From Cyclobacteriaceae bacterium (GTDB lineage: Bacteria; Bacteroidota; Bacteroidia; Cytophagales; Cyclobacteriaceae): a stretch of DNA of 8,377 nt. Made by a program: the position numbers and the translations under genes. Of this stretch, positions 1 through 8,365 are shown piece after piece. The notes beneath the pieces are model-generated. The model made no database searches and was not told the origin of the DNA. It saw only the letters and a program-made list of their open reading frames with translations. Every line of letters starts with the position of its first letter. Positions within the stretch are counted from its first letter, which is position 1. The DNA lies in assembly GCA_019751475.1 (NCBI GenBank), contig JAIENH010000744.1, positions 1 through 8,377 of the forward strand, read 5' to 3'.

Positions 1-1197
1 ATTGTGGTGGGGCAGGACGGAAGCTCCAACACCCCATTGAGCGAATACTTTCAACACCGGCTTGATTCTCCGGCTGCGGTAAACATTGCGTCTTACTCAG
101 GTCACAACATAATTCGATTCAAAGTAATGGGCATGAATTACAAACGAAAAGCTACGCCCGAAGAGATCGAGCGGATGAAAGAATATGTTCGCAAAGACAT
201 GGAGGCTGGTGCACTGGGCCTTTCTACGGGTCTCGAATATGATCCTGGAATTTATTCCTCCAAAGAAGAAGTGTTGACATTAGCTTCAGTAGCAGCGGAG
301 TACAAAGGTCTTTATATCAGTCACATCCGTAGTGAAGACCGCTACTTCTGGGATGCGATCAATGAAATCATCAACATCGGGCGCGTAACCAACATGCCCG
401 TACAAATCAGTCATTTCAAACTTGCCATGCGCGGATTGTGGGGCAAAGCCGACAGCACCCTGCAACTTTTGGAAGCGGCTCGCCAGGAAGGAGTCAACAT
501 CACGGCCGACATTTATCCATACACGTATTGGTCATCTACCATTCGGGTATTATTTCCGGATCGCAATTTTGGTGATGAGAAGGAGGCTGAGTTTATTCTC
601 AGAGAAGTAACATCACCGGAAGGAATTATTTTCAGCAACTACGGCCCGATGCCCGAGTACAATGGGAAAAGCCTGGCGGAAGTTGCTGCATTGGAAAAAC
701 GATCACCGGCAAAAATGCTCATCGAACTCATCAAGCACCTGGATGCCTGTGATGCTGAGAAGGGTGATTGTGACGGCAGCATCGTAGCCACCAGCATGGA
801 TGAAGAGGACGTTGAGAAACTAATGCAATGGGAGCACACCGTCATTTGTTCAGACGGTGCCTCGGAAGGACGACACCCGCGGGGGTTTGGTGCCTTTACA
901 AAAGTGCTGGGCTACTATGTGAAAAAGTCGCATGCACTTTCGTGGGAAAAAGTCATTCAAAAAATGACTTCGCAAACGGCCGATCAACTGGGAATTAAAA
1001 AGCGCGGCAAAATTGCACCCGGCTACTTTGCCGATCTTGTGCTGATCGATACCGCTGCCGTGAAAGATCAATCCACCATTCAATCACCTCAGCAGATTTC
1101 AACTGGCATTGAGTCTGTGTGGGTAAATGGAAAGCAGGTGTGGCTAAAAGACAAATCCACTGGCTTGCACCCGGGACGAATTATCAAACGCGAGTGA
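1..1197 (+). CDS. D-aminoacylase / N-acyl-D-amino-acid deacylase family amidohydrolase, 5' end cut by the window edge
   Basis: This is the C-terminal part of an amidohydrolase-superfamily protein of the D-aminoacylase type, which hydrolyses N-acyl-D-amino acids to a D-amino acid and a carboxylate. The frame is open through base 1, and the GTG codons at 4 and 7 lie inside a conserved strand (IVVGQDGSS), so the true start is upstream. Counting from base 4, visible motifs are YISHIRSE (His107), QISHFK (His137) and ICSDG (Asp284), equivalent to His220, His250 and Asp366 of the Alcaligenes faecalis enzyme. They are followed by HPRGFGAF and the C-terminal KKRGKIAPGYFADLVL and PGRI motifs. The position of the metal-bridging Cys96 holds Asp5 (GQDG instead of GNCG). 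The N-terminal HxH motif and any signal peptide are outside the window. The gene converges on the ABC-F gene with three bases between stops. The family is clear; the exact substrate is not, and a dipeptidase or another deacylase is possible. Confidence 0.9.
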   Translation: MVVGQDGSSNTPLSEYFQHRLDSPAAVNIASYSGHNIIRFKVMGMNYKRKATPEEIERMKEYVRKDMEAGALGLSTGLEYDPGIYSSKEEVLTLASVAAEYKGLYISHIRSEDRYFWDAINEIINIGRVTNMPVQISHFKLAMRGLWGKADSTLQLLEAARQEGVNITADIYPYTYWSSTIRVLFPDRNFGDEKEAEFILREVTSPEGIIFSNYGPMPEYNGKSLAEVAALEKRSPAKMLIELIKHLDACDAEKGDCDGSIVATSMDEEDVEKLMQWEHTVICSDGASEGRHPRGFGAFTKVLGYYVKKSHALSWEKVIQKMTSQTADQLGIKKRGKIAPGYFADLVLIDTAAVKDQSTIQSPQQISTGIESVWVNGKQVWLKDKSTGLHPGRIIKRE

Positions 1198-1200
1198 TTA

Positions 1201-2826
<1,626 letters not shown>

Positions 2827-2841
2827 CTAAAATTTGAGCCG

Positions 2842-2849
2842 CAAAAGTA
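2842..2849 (-). promoter_or_regulatory. Bacteroidota-type -7 promoter element for the ABC-F gene
   Basis: On the minus strand these bases read TACTTTTG, an exact match to the Bacteroidota -7 consensus TAnnTTTG. They lie 21 bases before the ATG at 2820, which would leave a leader of roughly 15 bases. No convincing -33 TTG/TTTG element is visible at the expected spacing, so the call rests on the single box and its position. It suggests the ABC-F gene can be transcribed independently of the Uma2 gene behind it. Confidence 0.5.
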
Positions 2850-2918
2850 AGAAAAGAGATCGAGTACTAAGACATGAGAAAATTCGTAGCTATTTGAATA
2901 AGGGAGGTAAAAACGAAA

Positions 2919-3581
2919 TCAATAGCGCAACTCTGACAGAATCAGTTGAAAGCCTGGAAGCCACGGTTCGCCAGATAGAGGTGTAGAAAAATTTATGTGT
3001 TCTTTCACCGCTTTTCCTTGTTCGTAAATAAACACGATCTCTTCATCCGCATCAATTAGCCAGCCAAGTCTGCAACCGTTTTCCATCCATTCGCTTAGCT
3101 TTAATTTCAAATCAATAAGGGAATCAGACTTTGACTTTAGCTCTACTATAAAGTCAGGACACAAGTGCGGAAATGAATTTAGCTCGGACTCATCAAGTGT
3201 AGAAAGCCTTTCATAACTGATCCAGGCTGCATCAGGATTACGCATAGCTCCGTTCGACAGATAAAACCCCGTATCAGAATCAACCGTGCTACCCAGTTTG
3301 AATTTCTTATTCCATACATTTAATTGATACAAGATTTCATTGTTTCGCTTCCCGGTAATATAGGTTGTAGGTGACATGACTATTATTTGCCCGTTGGCAT
3401 TACGCTCAAACTTGATATCGCGGTTATCCTGACAGAAGTCAAAAAACTCCTCATCTGTCATTCGTTCTATATAGCTGCCTTTGAATAGTTTTGGAAAAAA
3501 CATCATTTCAAATTTATGCAAAAACCATGCACCTTCCAAAGATTGACCGCCCCAGGTCAATTTCCGGGGTTTAGATTTCAT
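2919..3581 (-). CDS. Uma2 family putative endonuclease (DUF820, PD-(D/E)XK fold)
   Basis: With the ATG at 3581 the protein has 220 residues. It has the Uma2/DUF820 pattern: RMTDEEFFDFC (40-50), IKFERNANGQIIVMSPT with Glu59, NPDAAWIS (Asp117), CPDFIVELKSKSDS (Glu147, Lys149), GCRLGWLID (Asp177) and a C-terminal LPGF. Asp117, Glu147 and Lys149 fit the PD-(D/E)XK nuclease core, so a metal-dependent nuclease fold is expected. The biological role of the family is poorly defined. The usual length is about 190 residues; ATG codons at 3506 and 3503 would give 195 or 194 residues, and the first 25 residues show no family similarity I recognise, so a shorter start is quite possible. A TTG at 3584 also precedes the ATG. 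A hand count of five sample lines gives about 37% G+C, against about 56% for three lines of the ABC-F gene, which hints at a separate history. It is 98 bases upstream of the ABC-F gene on the same strand. Confidence 0.88.
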   Translation of the reverse strand: MKSKPRKLTWGGQSLEGAWFLHKFEMMFFPKLFKGSYIERMTDEEFFDFCQDNRDIKFERNANGQIIVMSPTTYITGKRNNEILYQLNVWNKKFKLGSTVDSDTGFYLSNGAMRNPDAAWISYERLSTLDESELNSFPHLCPDFIVELKSKSDSLIDLKLKLSEWMENGCRLGWLIDADEEIVFIYEQGKAVKEHINFSTPLSGEPWLPGFQLILSELRY

Positions 3582-3660
3582 CAAGTGGTATATTTCTTTT
3601 CTGGTAGTGATGTGCCTGTTGCTATTTTCTTATATTCATCCTTTCAAAACCAACCTTACC
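3582..3660. other. Divergent intergenic region between the Uma2 gene and the envelope operon
   Basis: These 79 bases separate the minus-strand Uma2 start from the plus-strand lipoprotein start and must hold promoters for both unless the Uma2 gene starts later (then the gap is about 154 bases). They are AT-rich in the middle (3623-3645). I find no exact TAnnTTTG box for either direction; the nearest is TATATTCA at 3631-3638 on the plus strand, with two mismatches. No inverted repeat stands out as an operator. Confidence 0.4.
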
Positions 3661-5346
3661 ATGAGCAAGTATTATTTCTTATTTACCATAATCATTCTGT
3701 CGTCATGCAAAAAAAATGAATATGACGTGGTGATTAGGAGTGGCACCGTGTACGATGGATCAGGCACTCCCGGCATATCCGCAGACGTGGGAATCAACGC
3801 AGATACCATTGCCTTCATTGGTGACTTAAAAAATGCCGTTGGTAAAACAGACATAGATGCGAACGGCCTGGCGGTGGCGCCAGGCTTCATCAATATGCTC
3901 AGTCATGCCGAGGTGTCGTTGTTGTTTGACGGTAATTCGCAAAGCGATATCCGCCAGGGTGTGACACTGGAAGTTTTTGGAGAAGGTTCCATGGGCCCCA
4001 TGAATGAGTCGATGAAAAATGATGACCGCGAGATGATGAAGCGCGACCCTGACTGGGCGTATGATATTGACTGGACTACGTTGGGCGATTATTTCAATTC
4101 ATTGGAGCGCAGAGGCATTGCGCCTAATGTCGCTTCCTTTGTCAGCGCTATTACCGTGCGAGTGCATGAATTAGGTTATGCCAATCGAGCCCCCACACCG
4201 GATGAACTGGAGCGCATGAAGGCTTTGGTGAAAACAGCTATGGAAGAAGGAGCGATGGGAGTGACCTCCGCTTTAATCTACGCTCCGGCTAACTACGCCA
4301 GCACCGAAGAACTGATTGAACTCAGCAAGGTGGCAAGTACTTACGGAGGCATGTACATTGCACACATGCGCAGTGAAGGCAACTCCATCTTTGAAGCAGT
4401 GGATGAAACCATTCGAATCGCACGCGAAGCAAACTTGCCAGCAGAAATTTATCATTTGAAATTCAGTGGCAACACCAACTGGAACAAAATTGACTCCGTC
4501 ATTGCCATGATTAACAAGGCCAATCAAGATGGCTTAAAAATCACAGCCGATATGTACACCTACACAGCGGGTGCCACCGGTCTTGATGCGGCTATGCCAC
4601 CCTGGATTCAAGAGGGGGGTATTAAAGAATGGATCAAGCGAATGAAAGACCCGGTGATGCGTAAAAAAGCTTTGAAGGAAATGCGAACACCCACCAACCA
4701 ATGGGAGAATCTCATGATGCTGGCCGGTGACTTTGACAAAGTTTTATTGATGGGCTTCACCAACGATTCGCTGCGGAAAAACTTCACCGGCAAAACACTG
4801 GGCCAGGTAGCGAAGATCTATGGCAAGTCGCCTGAGGAAACCGCTATGGATTTGGTGATTACTGATGGCACGCGTGTGGGCACCGCTTACTTTTTGATGA
4901 CGGAAGAAAATGTGAAGCGCCAGATCGCCCTGCCGTTTGTCAGCTTTGGTTCTGATGCAGAGTCATCTACGGCTGCTGGCAATTTTTTAAAGACGCCTAC
5001 GCATCCAAGAGCATATGGAAACTTTGCTCGCTTGTTGGGCAAGTACGTACGCGATGAAAAAGTGATTTCGTTGGAGGAGGCTGTACGCAGGCTTACGTCA
5101 CTACCCGCTTCTAATCTCAAGATCAAGAAGCGAGGCATGCTTAGCCTAGGGTACTATGCTGACTTGGCCATCTTTGATCCCACCAAGGTGCAAGATCATG
5201 CCACATTTGAGCAGCCTCATCAATACAGTACAGGCATGGTGCATGTGTTTGTCAATGGCACACAGGTGCTCAAAGATGGAGAGCACACGAATGCCAGGCC
5301 CGGTCGTATCGTACGCGGCCCGGGATGGACGGGAACTAAAAAGTAA
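3661..5346 (+). CDS. D-aminoacylase-type amidohydrolase, predicted lipoprotein
   Basis: The ATG at 3661 gives 561 residues beginning with a short hydrophobic segment and a lipobox LSSC, so Cys16 is the likely lipidation site and the enzyme should be envelope-anchored. In-frame GTG/ATG codons at 3607/3610 would add 18 residues that spoil the signal. The rest is a near-complete D-aminoacylase-type chain: early strands VVIRSGTVYDGSG, APGFINMLSH (73-82), GVTLEVFGEGS (100-110), YIAHMRSEG (His235), YHLKFSG (His265), FGSDAES (Asp432), THPRAYGNF, and KKRGMLSLGYYADLAIFD near the C-terminus. The usual HxH motif is Leu80-Ser-His82, and the bridging Cys96 position is Gly109 (GEGS). Metal binding therefore probably relies on His235, His265 and Asp432. 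I recall this variant from a subgroup common in Bacteroidota and some other phyla. The sequence after the cysteine (KKNEYD) does not clearly match an acidic lipoprotein export signal, so inner- versus outer-face location is open. It is a paralogue of the 1-1197 gene and first in a three-gene run. Confidence 0.92.
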   Translation: MSKYYFLFTIIILSSCKKNEYDVVIRSGTVYDGSGTPGISADVGINADTIAFIGDLKNAVGKTDIDANGLAVAPGFINMLSHAEVSLLFDGNSQSDIRQGVTLEVFGEGSMGPMNESMKNDDREMMKRDPDWAYDIDWTTLGDYFNSLERRGIAPNVASFVSAITVRVHELGYANRAPTPDELERMKALVKTAMEEGAMGVTSALIYAPANYASTEELIELSKVASTYGGMYIAHMRSEGNSIFEAVDETIRIAREANLPAEIYHLKFSGNTNWNKIDSVIAMINKANQDGLKITADMYTYTAGATGLDAAMPPWIQEGGIKEWIKRMKDPVMRKKALKEMRTPTNQWENLMMLAGDFDKVLLMGFTNDSLRKNFTGKTLGQVAKIYGKSPEETAMDLVITDGTRVGTAYFLMTEENVKRQIALPFVSFGSDAESSTAAGNFLKTPTHPRAYGNFARLLGKYVRDEKVISLEEAVRRLTSLPASNLKIKKRGMLSLGYYADLAIFDPTKVQDHATFEQPHQYSTGMVHVFVNGTQVLKDGEHTNARPGRIVRGPGWTGTKK

Positions 5347-5351
5347 AAACT

Positions 5352-6404
5352 TTGAAGAAAATACTTCTGCTATTTATCGCTCTGAGTGTTGCTGGTTTCT
5401 TTTCGGCAAGTGCTCAGGGAAACACCGCGTTCAAGATCAATGTAGAGATCAAAAATCTTAAGACACCCGCCAAGCTCATCTTAACCGTGCGTGAAATATC
5501 GGAGTGGGTGGAGTACAAAACTGAGTCTTCCAATGGCAAGTTTGTATTGAGTGGACAAGTGAAGGAGCCATCCTTTGCCTACCTCGTTATGAAGTACGGC
5601 AATGAAACCAATCGGGCACCACGATTGGGAAATATTCGCGAGTTGTTTGTGGAACCCGGGAATATGATTGTGACAACTGACGATTCGCTGCGAATTGCAA
5701 ACGTGAAAGGTAGCCGTTCCCAAAATGAGCTGGACGAATGGAAGTCAAGCGCTGCGAATTGGTCAAAGACAAAAGATAGTGATCGTTTAGCATCTGTTAC
5801 CAAATTCATTGCTGCTCACCAGCAGTCGTTTGTCAGTTTGTATCTCATACAAAACTTCTCTATGGACGGCAGCTTTACCATTGATGCAGATCGTGCTACG
5901 CCTTTGGTTGCGCAGTTGTCTCCTGCTATGAAGAACACCCTGTCGGGGAAGGCGGTGCTACATGATATGCGAGTGGCACAACAAACAGCCATTGGTGCTC
6001 TGGCCCCCGATTTTGCGCAGCGAGATACAACAGAGAAAGAGATTCGCTTAAGCTCATTGCGTGGGCGTTATGTATTAATTGATTTTTGGGCCAGCTGGTG
6101 CGGGCCGTGCAGGGCAGAAAATCCGGCACTGGTAAAGGTGTTCAACGAGTTCAATAGAAGGAATTTCACTATCCTGAGTGTTTCGCTCGATCAAGCCAAG
6201 AAAAATTGGACGCGAGCCATTCGAAAAGACGGCCTTACCTGGACACACGTTTCCGATTTAAAGTTTTGGAAAAATGAAGTAGCTCTTTTGTACGGAGTAA
6301 AAACCGTTCCTCAAAATTTCTTGCTCGACCCGGAAGGTAAAATCGTTGCACGTAACCTTCGACCGGAGCAATTGTCAACAAAATTAAAAAGCTTATTACC
6401 TTAA
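5352..6404 (+). CDS. Secreted TlpA-like thioredoxin-fold protein with DUF4369-like N-terminal region
   Basis: This 350-residue protein starts with a type I signal peptide (residues 1-21, cleavage after ASA before Gln22). Residues about 24-125 form a beta-rich region resembling the DUF4369 domain often joined to thioredoxins in Bacteroidota. A helical stretch follows, then a TlpA/AhpC-TSA-type thioredoxin domain from about 215 with FWASWCGPC (Cys250, Cys253) and the cis-proline loop TVPQNF (Pro320). It should act outside the cytoplasm as a thiol-disulfide oxidoreductase, probably reducing, as in cytochrome maturation proteins; partners are unknown. The start is TTG: no ATG lies near, and TTG-AAG-AAA gives exactly the basic n-region (MKK) before the hydrophobic core. 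The start is five bases after the upstream stop, pointing to co-transcription and perhaps translational coupling. The next gene starts 12 bases after its stop. Confidence 0.92.
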   Translation: MKKILLLFIALSVAGFFSASAQGNTAFKINVEIKNLKTPAKLILTVREISEWVEYKTESSNGKFVLSGQVKEPSFAYLVMKYGNETNRAPRLGNIRELFVEPGNMIVTTDDSLRIANVKGSRSQNELDEWKSSAANWSKTKDSDRLASVTKFIAAHQQSFVSLYLIQNFSMDGSFTIDADRATPLVAQLSPAMKNTLSGKAVLHDMRVAQQTAIGALAPDFAQRDTTEKEIRLSSLRGRYVLIDFWASWCGPCRAENPALVKVFNEFNRRNFTILSVSLDQAKKNWTRAIRKDGLTWTHVSDLKFWKNEVALLYGVKTVPQNFLLDPEGKIVARNLRPEQLSTKLKSLLP

Positions 6405-6416
6405 TCTTCCCTCATT

Positions 6417-7205
6417 ATGAAGTCATTTATTCTAACCAGCTGTATCCTTTTTTTCTTGACCGACTTTGTTCAGGCACAGCAACCATCCTATCAAAAGATG
6501 GAATTCAAAACAGATGATGGGAAAACGTTGCCGTACCGTTTACTCCTGCCAGATGGTTTCTACAAGTCGAAGAAGAAATTTCCGCTTATCGTGTTTCTTC
6601 ACGGAGCTGGTGAGCGGGGTAATGACAACGAAAAGCAATTGATGCACGGCTCTACGCTTTTCATAGATAAAGGCAATCGTAAAAAATATCCGGCCGTGGT
6701 TATTTTTCCACAGTGCGCAGAAAATGATTATTGGAGTTCGGTTGCCATAGATCGTTCTAAAGCACCCCTGGCTCTTGACTTTGACTACGGTCGCCCGGCC
6801 ACAGGGCCGATGATGGCTACCATGGGTCTTGTAAAGAAACTATTGTCTGAAGGGCGGGTTGACCCAAAGCGTGTTTACATCCTGGGGCTTTCCATGGGTG
6901 GCATGGGTACGTTCGAAGCTGTTTATCGTTATCCGGAATTGTTCGCAGCTGCACTTCCTGTGTGTGGAGGTGGCGATGTTGCCAAGTATGACCAGCGGGT
7001 GGCTGGCATTCCGTTCTGGATCTTTCATGGAGAAGTTGATGCCGTGGTGGATGTTCGCTATTCCAGGCAAATGGTGGAAAAGCTCAAGCAGCTTGGAGCA
7101 AATGTTACTTACAGTGAATATCCCGGGGTGAACCACAACAGTTGGGACAACGCGTTCAAAGAGCCCGATTTTTTGAAGTGGATGTTTTCGAAGAAGAAAA
7201 AGTAG
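6417..7205 (+). CDS. Secreted alpha/beta hydrolase, predicted peptidase/carboxylesterase (COG4099-like)
   Basis: This 262-residue protein has a signal peptide ending VQA|QQ (cleavage after residue 20) and one alpha/beta-hydrolase domain. The motif FLHGAGERGNDNEKQL (60-75) is the oxyanion-hole strand typical of the family. GLSMGGMG (157-164) carries nucleophile Ser159, WIFHGEVDAVV gives acid Asp208, and PGVNHNSW gives His240, so the catalytic triad is complete and correctly ordered. Such proteins are annotated variously as predicted peptidase, phospholipase/carboxylesterase or prolyl-oligopeptidase-like; the sequence does not decide among them, though small esters are the most likely substrates. 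The C-terminus is a lysine-rich tail (SKKKK). It is the last gene of the run starting at 3661, and its stop lies two bases from the convergent hydrolase stop. Export to the periplasm fits the export signals of its two upstream neighbours. Confidence 0.9.
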   Translation: MKSFILTSCILFFLTDFVQAQQPSYQKMEFKTDDGKTLPYRLLLPDGFYKSKKKFPLIVFLHGAGERGNDNEKQLMHGSTLFIDKGNRKKYPAVVIFPQCAENDYWSSVAIDRSKAPLALDFDYGRPATGPMMATMGLVKKLLSEGRVDPKRVYILGLSMGGMGTFEAVYRYPELFAAALPVCGGGDVAKYDQRVAGIPFWIFHGEVDAVVDVRYSRQMVEKLKQLGANVTYSEYPGVNHNSWDNAFKEPDFLKWMFSKKKK

Positions 7206-7207
7206 CA

Positions 7208-7864
7208 CTACAAGACTAATTTCAAAAGGACTTCCGCATTAATCTCATGCTTACCCTGAAAGTCAATCTTTTCAGGTGTTATGCCGAGTAGCATGGCCAA
7301 CGTATCAAATTCTTTTTTCCGTTCTTCGTTTACAAACGGATCCTGATCACCCACCACGAGAAACGTTTTTTTATCAGCCAAGACTTGCCTGCCAGCGGTA
7401 AAGTCCATGTCGGGTGGGAAGAGCCCAGCCCACAATACGAGTCGCTCGAATTTTATTTTTCCGTGTGTTGCCCAACGGCAGGCCGTAGCGCAGCCTTGCG
7501 AGAAACCAAAAATTGTAACCGGTATAGCCGGGAAATTCTTTAACTCCTGATGGTAGACGGTGTCTAAATAGTTAATGTAGTTATCAATATCCATGGTGCG
7601 GTTCTCTCGAGTCATCCAGGTGGCGCCTACCTTATTGTCTTTGCGGCCTGCTTCGGTGAGTTCCGATAGGTAAAACCGCGACAATCCCTCCGGAGCAATC
7701 ACACAAACATCGTGCGTCAGCAAGGGTTGAAATTTTTTGATGAAGTACGGTGCCAGTTGACCGTAGCCATGAAGTACGATCCAAACCTGTCGCGTGCCGG
7801 CATGGATGATACCTTCTTTACAATAGCGAGCCTGAAATGAAAACCTGACTGACTTTTCTTCCAT
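7208..7864 (-). CDS. Cytosolic alpha/beta hydrolase, phospholipase/carboxylesterase (Abhydrolase_2-like)
   Basis: This 218-residue protein has no signal peptide and belongs to the small serine esterase group related to Abhydrolase_2. VWIVLHGYGQLAPYF (27-41) is the oxyanion-hole strand; FGFSQGCATA (119-128) holds nucleophile Ser122, VVGDQDPFV (170-178) holds the acid Asp175, and GKHEI holds His206. The KVGATWMTRENR stretch (78-89) resembles a conserved segment of Bacteroidota homologues. Substrate is unknown; acyl-ester or acyl-thioester cleavage is typical of relatives. Its ATG directly follows the TGA of cytidine deaminase with no spacer, so the two are almost certainly co-transcribed and coupled in translation. 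Despite similar annotation it is distinct from the secreted hydrolase it converges on: it lacks a signal peptide and uses a GFSQG rather than a GLSMG nucleophile elbow. Confidence 0.88.
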   Translation of the reverse strand: MEEKSVRFSFQARYCKEGIIHAGTRQVWIVLHGYGQLAPYFIKKFQPLLTHDVCVIAPEGLSRFYLSELTEAGRKDNKVGATWMTRENRTMDIDNYINYLDTVYHQELKNFPAIPVTIFGFSQGCATACRWATHGKIKFERLVLWAGLFPPDMDFTAGRQVLADKKTFLVVGDQDPFVNEERKKEFDTLAMLLGITPEKIDFQGKHEINAEVLLKLVL

Positions 7865-8335
7865 TCAGTCGTGCAGGTGAGAACTGTTGAAACTAAGCGG
7901 CATCAGCACCGAGCCACCGGAGCATTTGATCCACTTACCGTCCTGGCCAAGCATCACTACCTCGATCTCTTCTTTCTGTCGTGATTCAAATTCCAATAGT
8001 ACCTGTCGACAGGCTCCGCAGGATGTAGCACTCGTGAGCTCTTTATGATTTTTTTTGTGCGCTACCACAGCCATTTTTTTTATCACCTTACCGGGATACT
8101 GCGAAGCAGCCGCATATAACGCTACGCGTTCGGCACACATGCACAATGGGTACGATGCATTTTCCTGGTTTGAGCCGGTCACAAGCGTGTTGTCTTCCAG
8201 TAAGAGAGCTGCGCCTACATAAAATTTAGAGTAGGGTGCATGGCAATGCTGCGTGGCTTCTTTTGCCTTGTGGATGAGGTATTTTGATTCCTGGTCGAGG
8301 TCTTCCAGGTGATCGTAAAATGTTAAGCCTTTCAT
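7865..8335 (-). CDS. cdd: Cytidine deaminase
   Basis: This zinc enzyme converts cytidine and deoxycytidine to uridine and deoxyuridine in pyrimidine salvage, in the cytosol. At 156 residues it fits the short tetrameric class, slightly long for it. Visible motifs are APYSKFYVGAALL (33-45), GSNQENASYP with ribose-contacting Asn56 and Glu58, CAER with zinc ligand Cys67 and proton-shuttle Glu69, and SCGACRQ with zinc ligands Cys106 and Cys109. The usual proline of PCGxCRQ is Ser105, a mild change that leaves the ligands intact. The start at 8335 gives an N-terminal helix of normal length with no better downstream ATG; no Shine-Dalgarno is present. It is first of a two-gene minus-strand unit with the hydrolase at 7208-7864. 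Zinc ligands and the shuttle glutamate are all present, so an active enzyme is expected. Confidence 0.96.
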   Translation of the reverse strand: MKGLTFYDHLEDLDQESKYLIHKAKEATQHCHAPYSKFYVGAALLLEDNTLVTGSNQENASYPLCMCAERVALYAAASQYPGKVIKKMAVVAHKKNHKELTSATSCGACRQVLLEFESRQKEEIEVVMLGQDGKWIKCSGGSVLMPLSFNSSHLHD

Positions 8336-8350
8336 AGACTTAAAAGATTG

Positions 8351-8358
8351 TAGATTTG
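8351..8358 (+). promoter_or_regulatory. Possible rightward -7 element for a gene beyond the window
   Basis: The plus strand reads TAGATTTG, an exact TAnnTTTG match, in the gap upstream of the minus-strand cdd gene and next to the cdd candidate box. It could drive a divergent gene starting just off the right edge. No -33 TTG is clear at the usual spacing, and a chance match in AT-rich DNA is quite possible. Confidence 0.22.
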
Positions 8359-8365
8359 AAAGTTA
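8358..8365 (-). promoter_or_regulatory. Possible -7 promoter element for cdd and the downstream hydrolase
   Basis: On the minus strand these bases read TAACTTTC, one mismatch from TAnnTTTG, and lie 22 bases before the cdd ATG, about the same distance as the stronger box before the ABC-F gene. Any -33 element would fall beyond the right edge of the window, so it cannot be tested here. Confidence 0.3.

Noticed and set aside
1..1197. First D-aminoacylase as a truncated pseudogene
   Set aside because: The reading frame is open to base 1 and continues into a conserved strand; the missing 5' part is explained by the window edge.
3509..3516. Minus-strand TAAATTTG box inside the 5' part of the Uma2 gene
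   Set aside because: It ends only two bases before the ATG at 3506, so it would require essentially leaderless transcription; position is unconvincing and the stretch is AT-rich.
3607..3660. GTG/ATG starts at 3607/3610 for the lipoprotein gene
   Set aside because: They add 18 residues ahead of a compact lipoprotein signal; the ATG at 3661 places the lipobox cysteine at residue 16.
3990..4002. Palindrome CATGGGCCCCATG
   Set aside because: It lies inside the lipoprotein coding region, encodes conserved Met-Gly-Pro-Met, and has no loop suitable for a terminator or clear operator role.
6797..6810. CGGCC-ACAG-GGCCG hairpin-like repeat
   Set aside because: It is within the secreted hydrolase coding sequence with no following T-run, so it is not a terminator.
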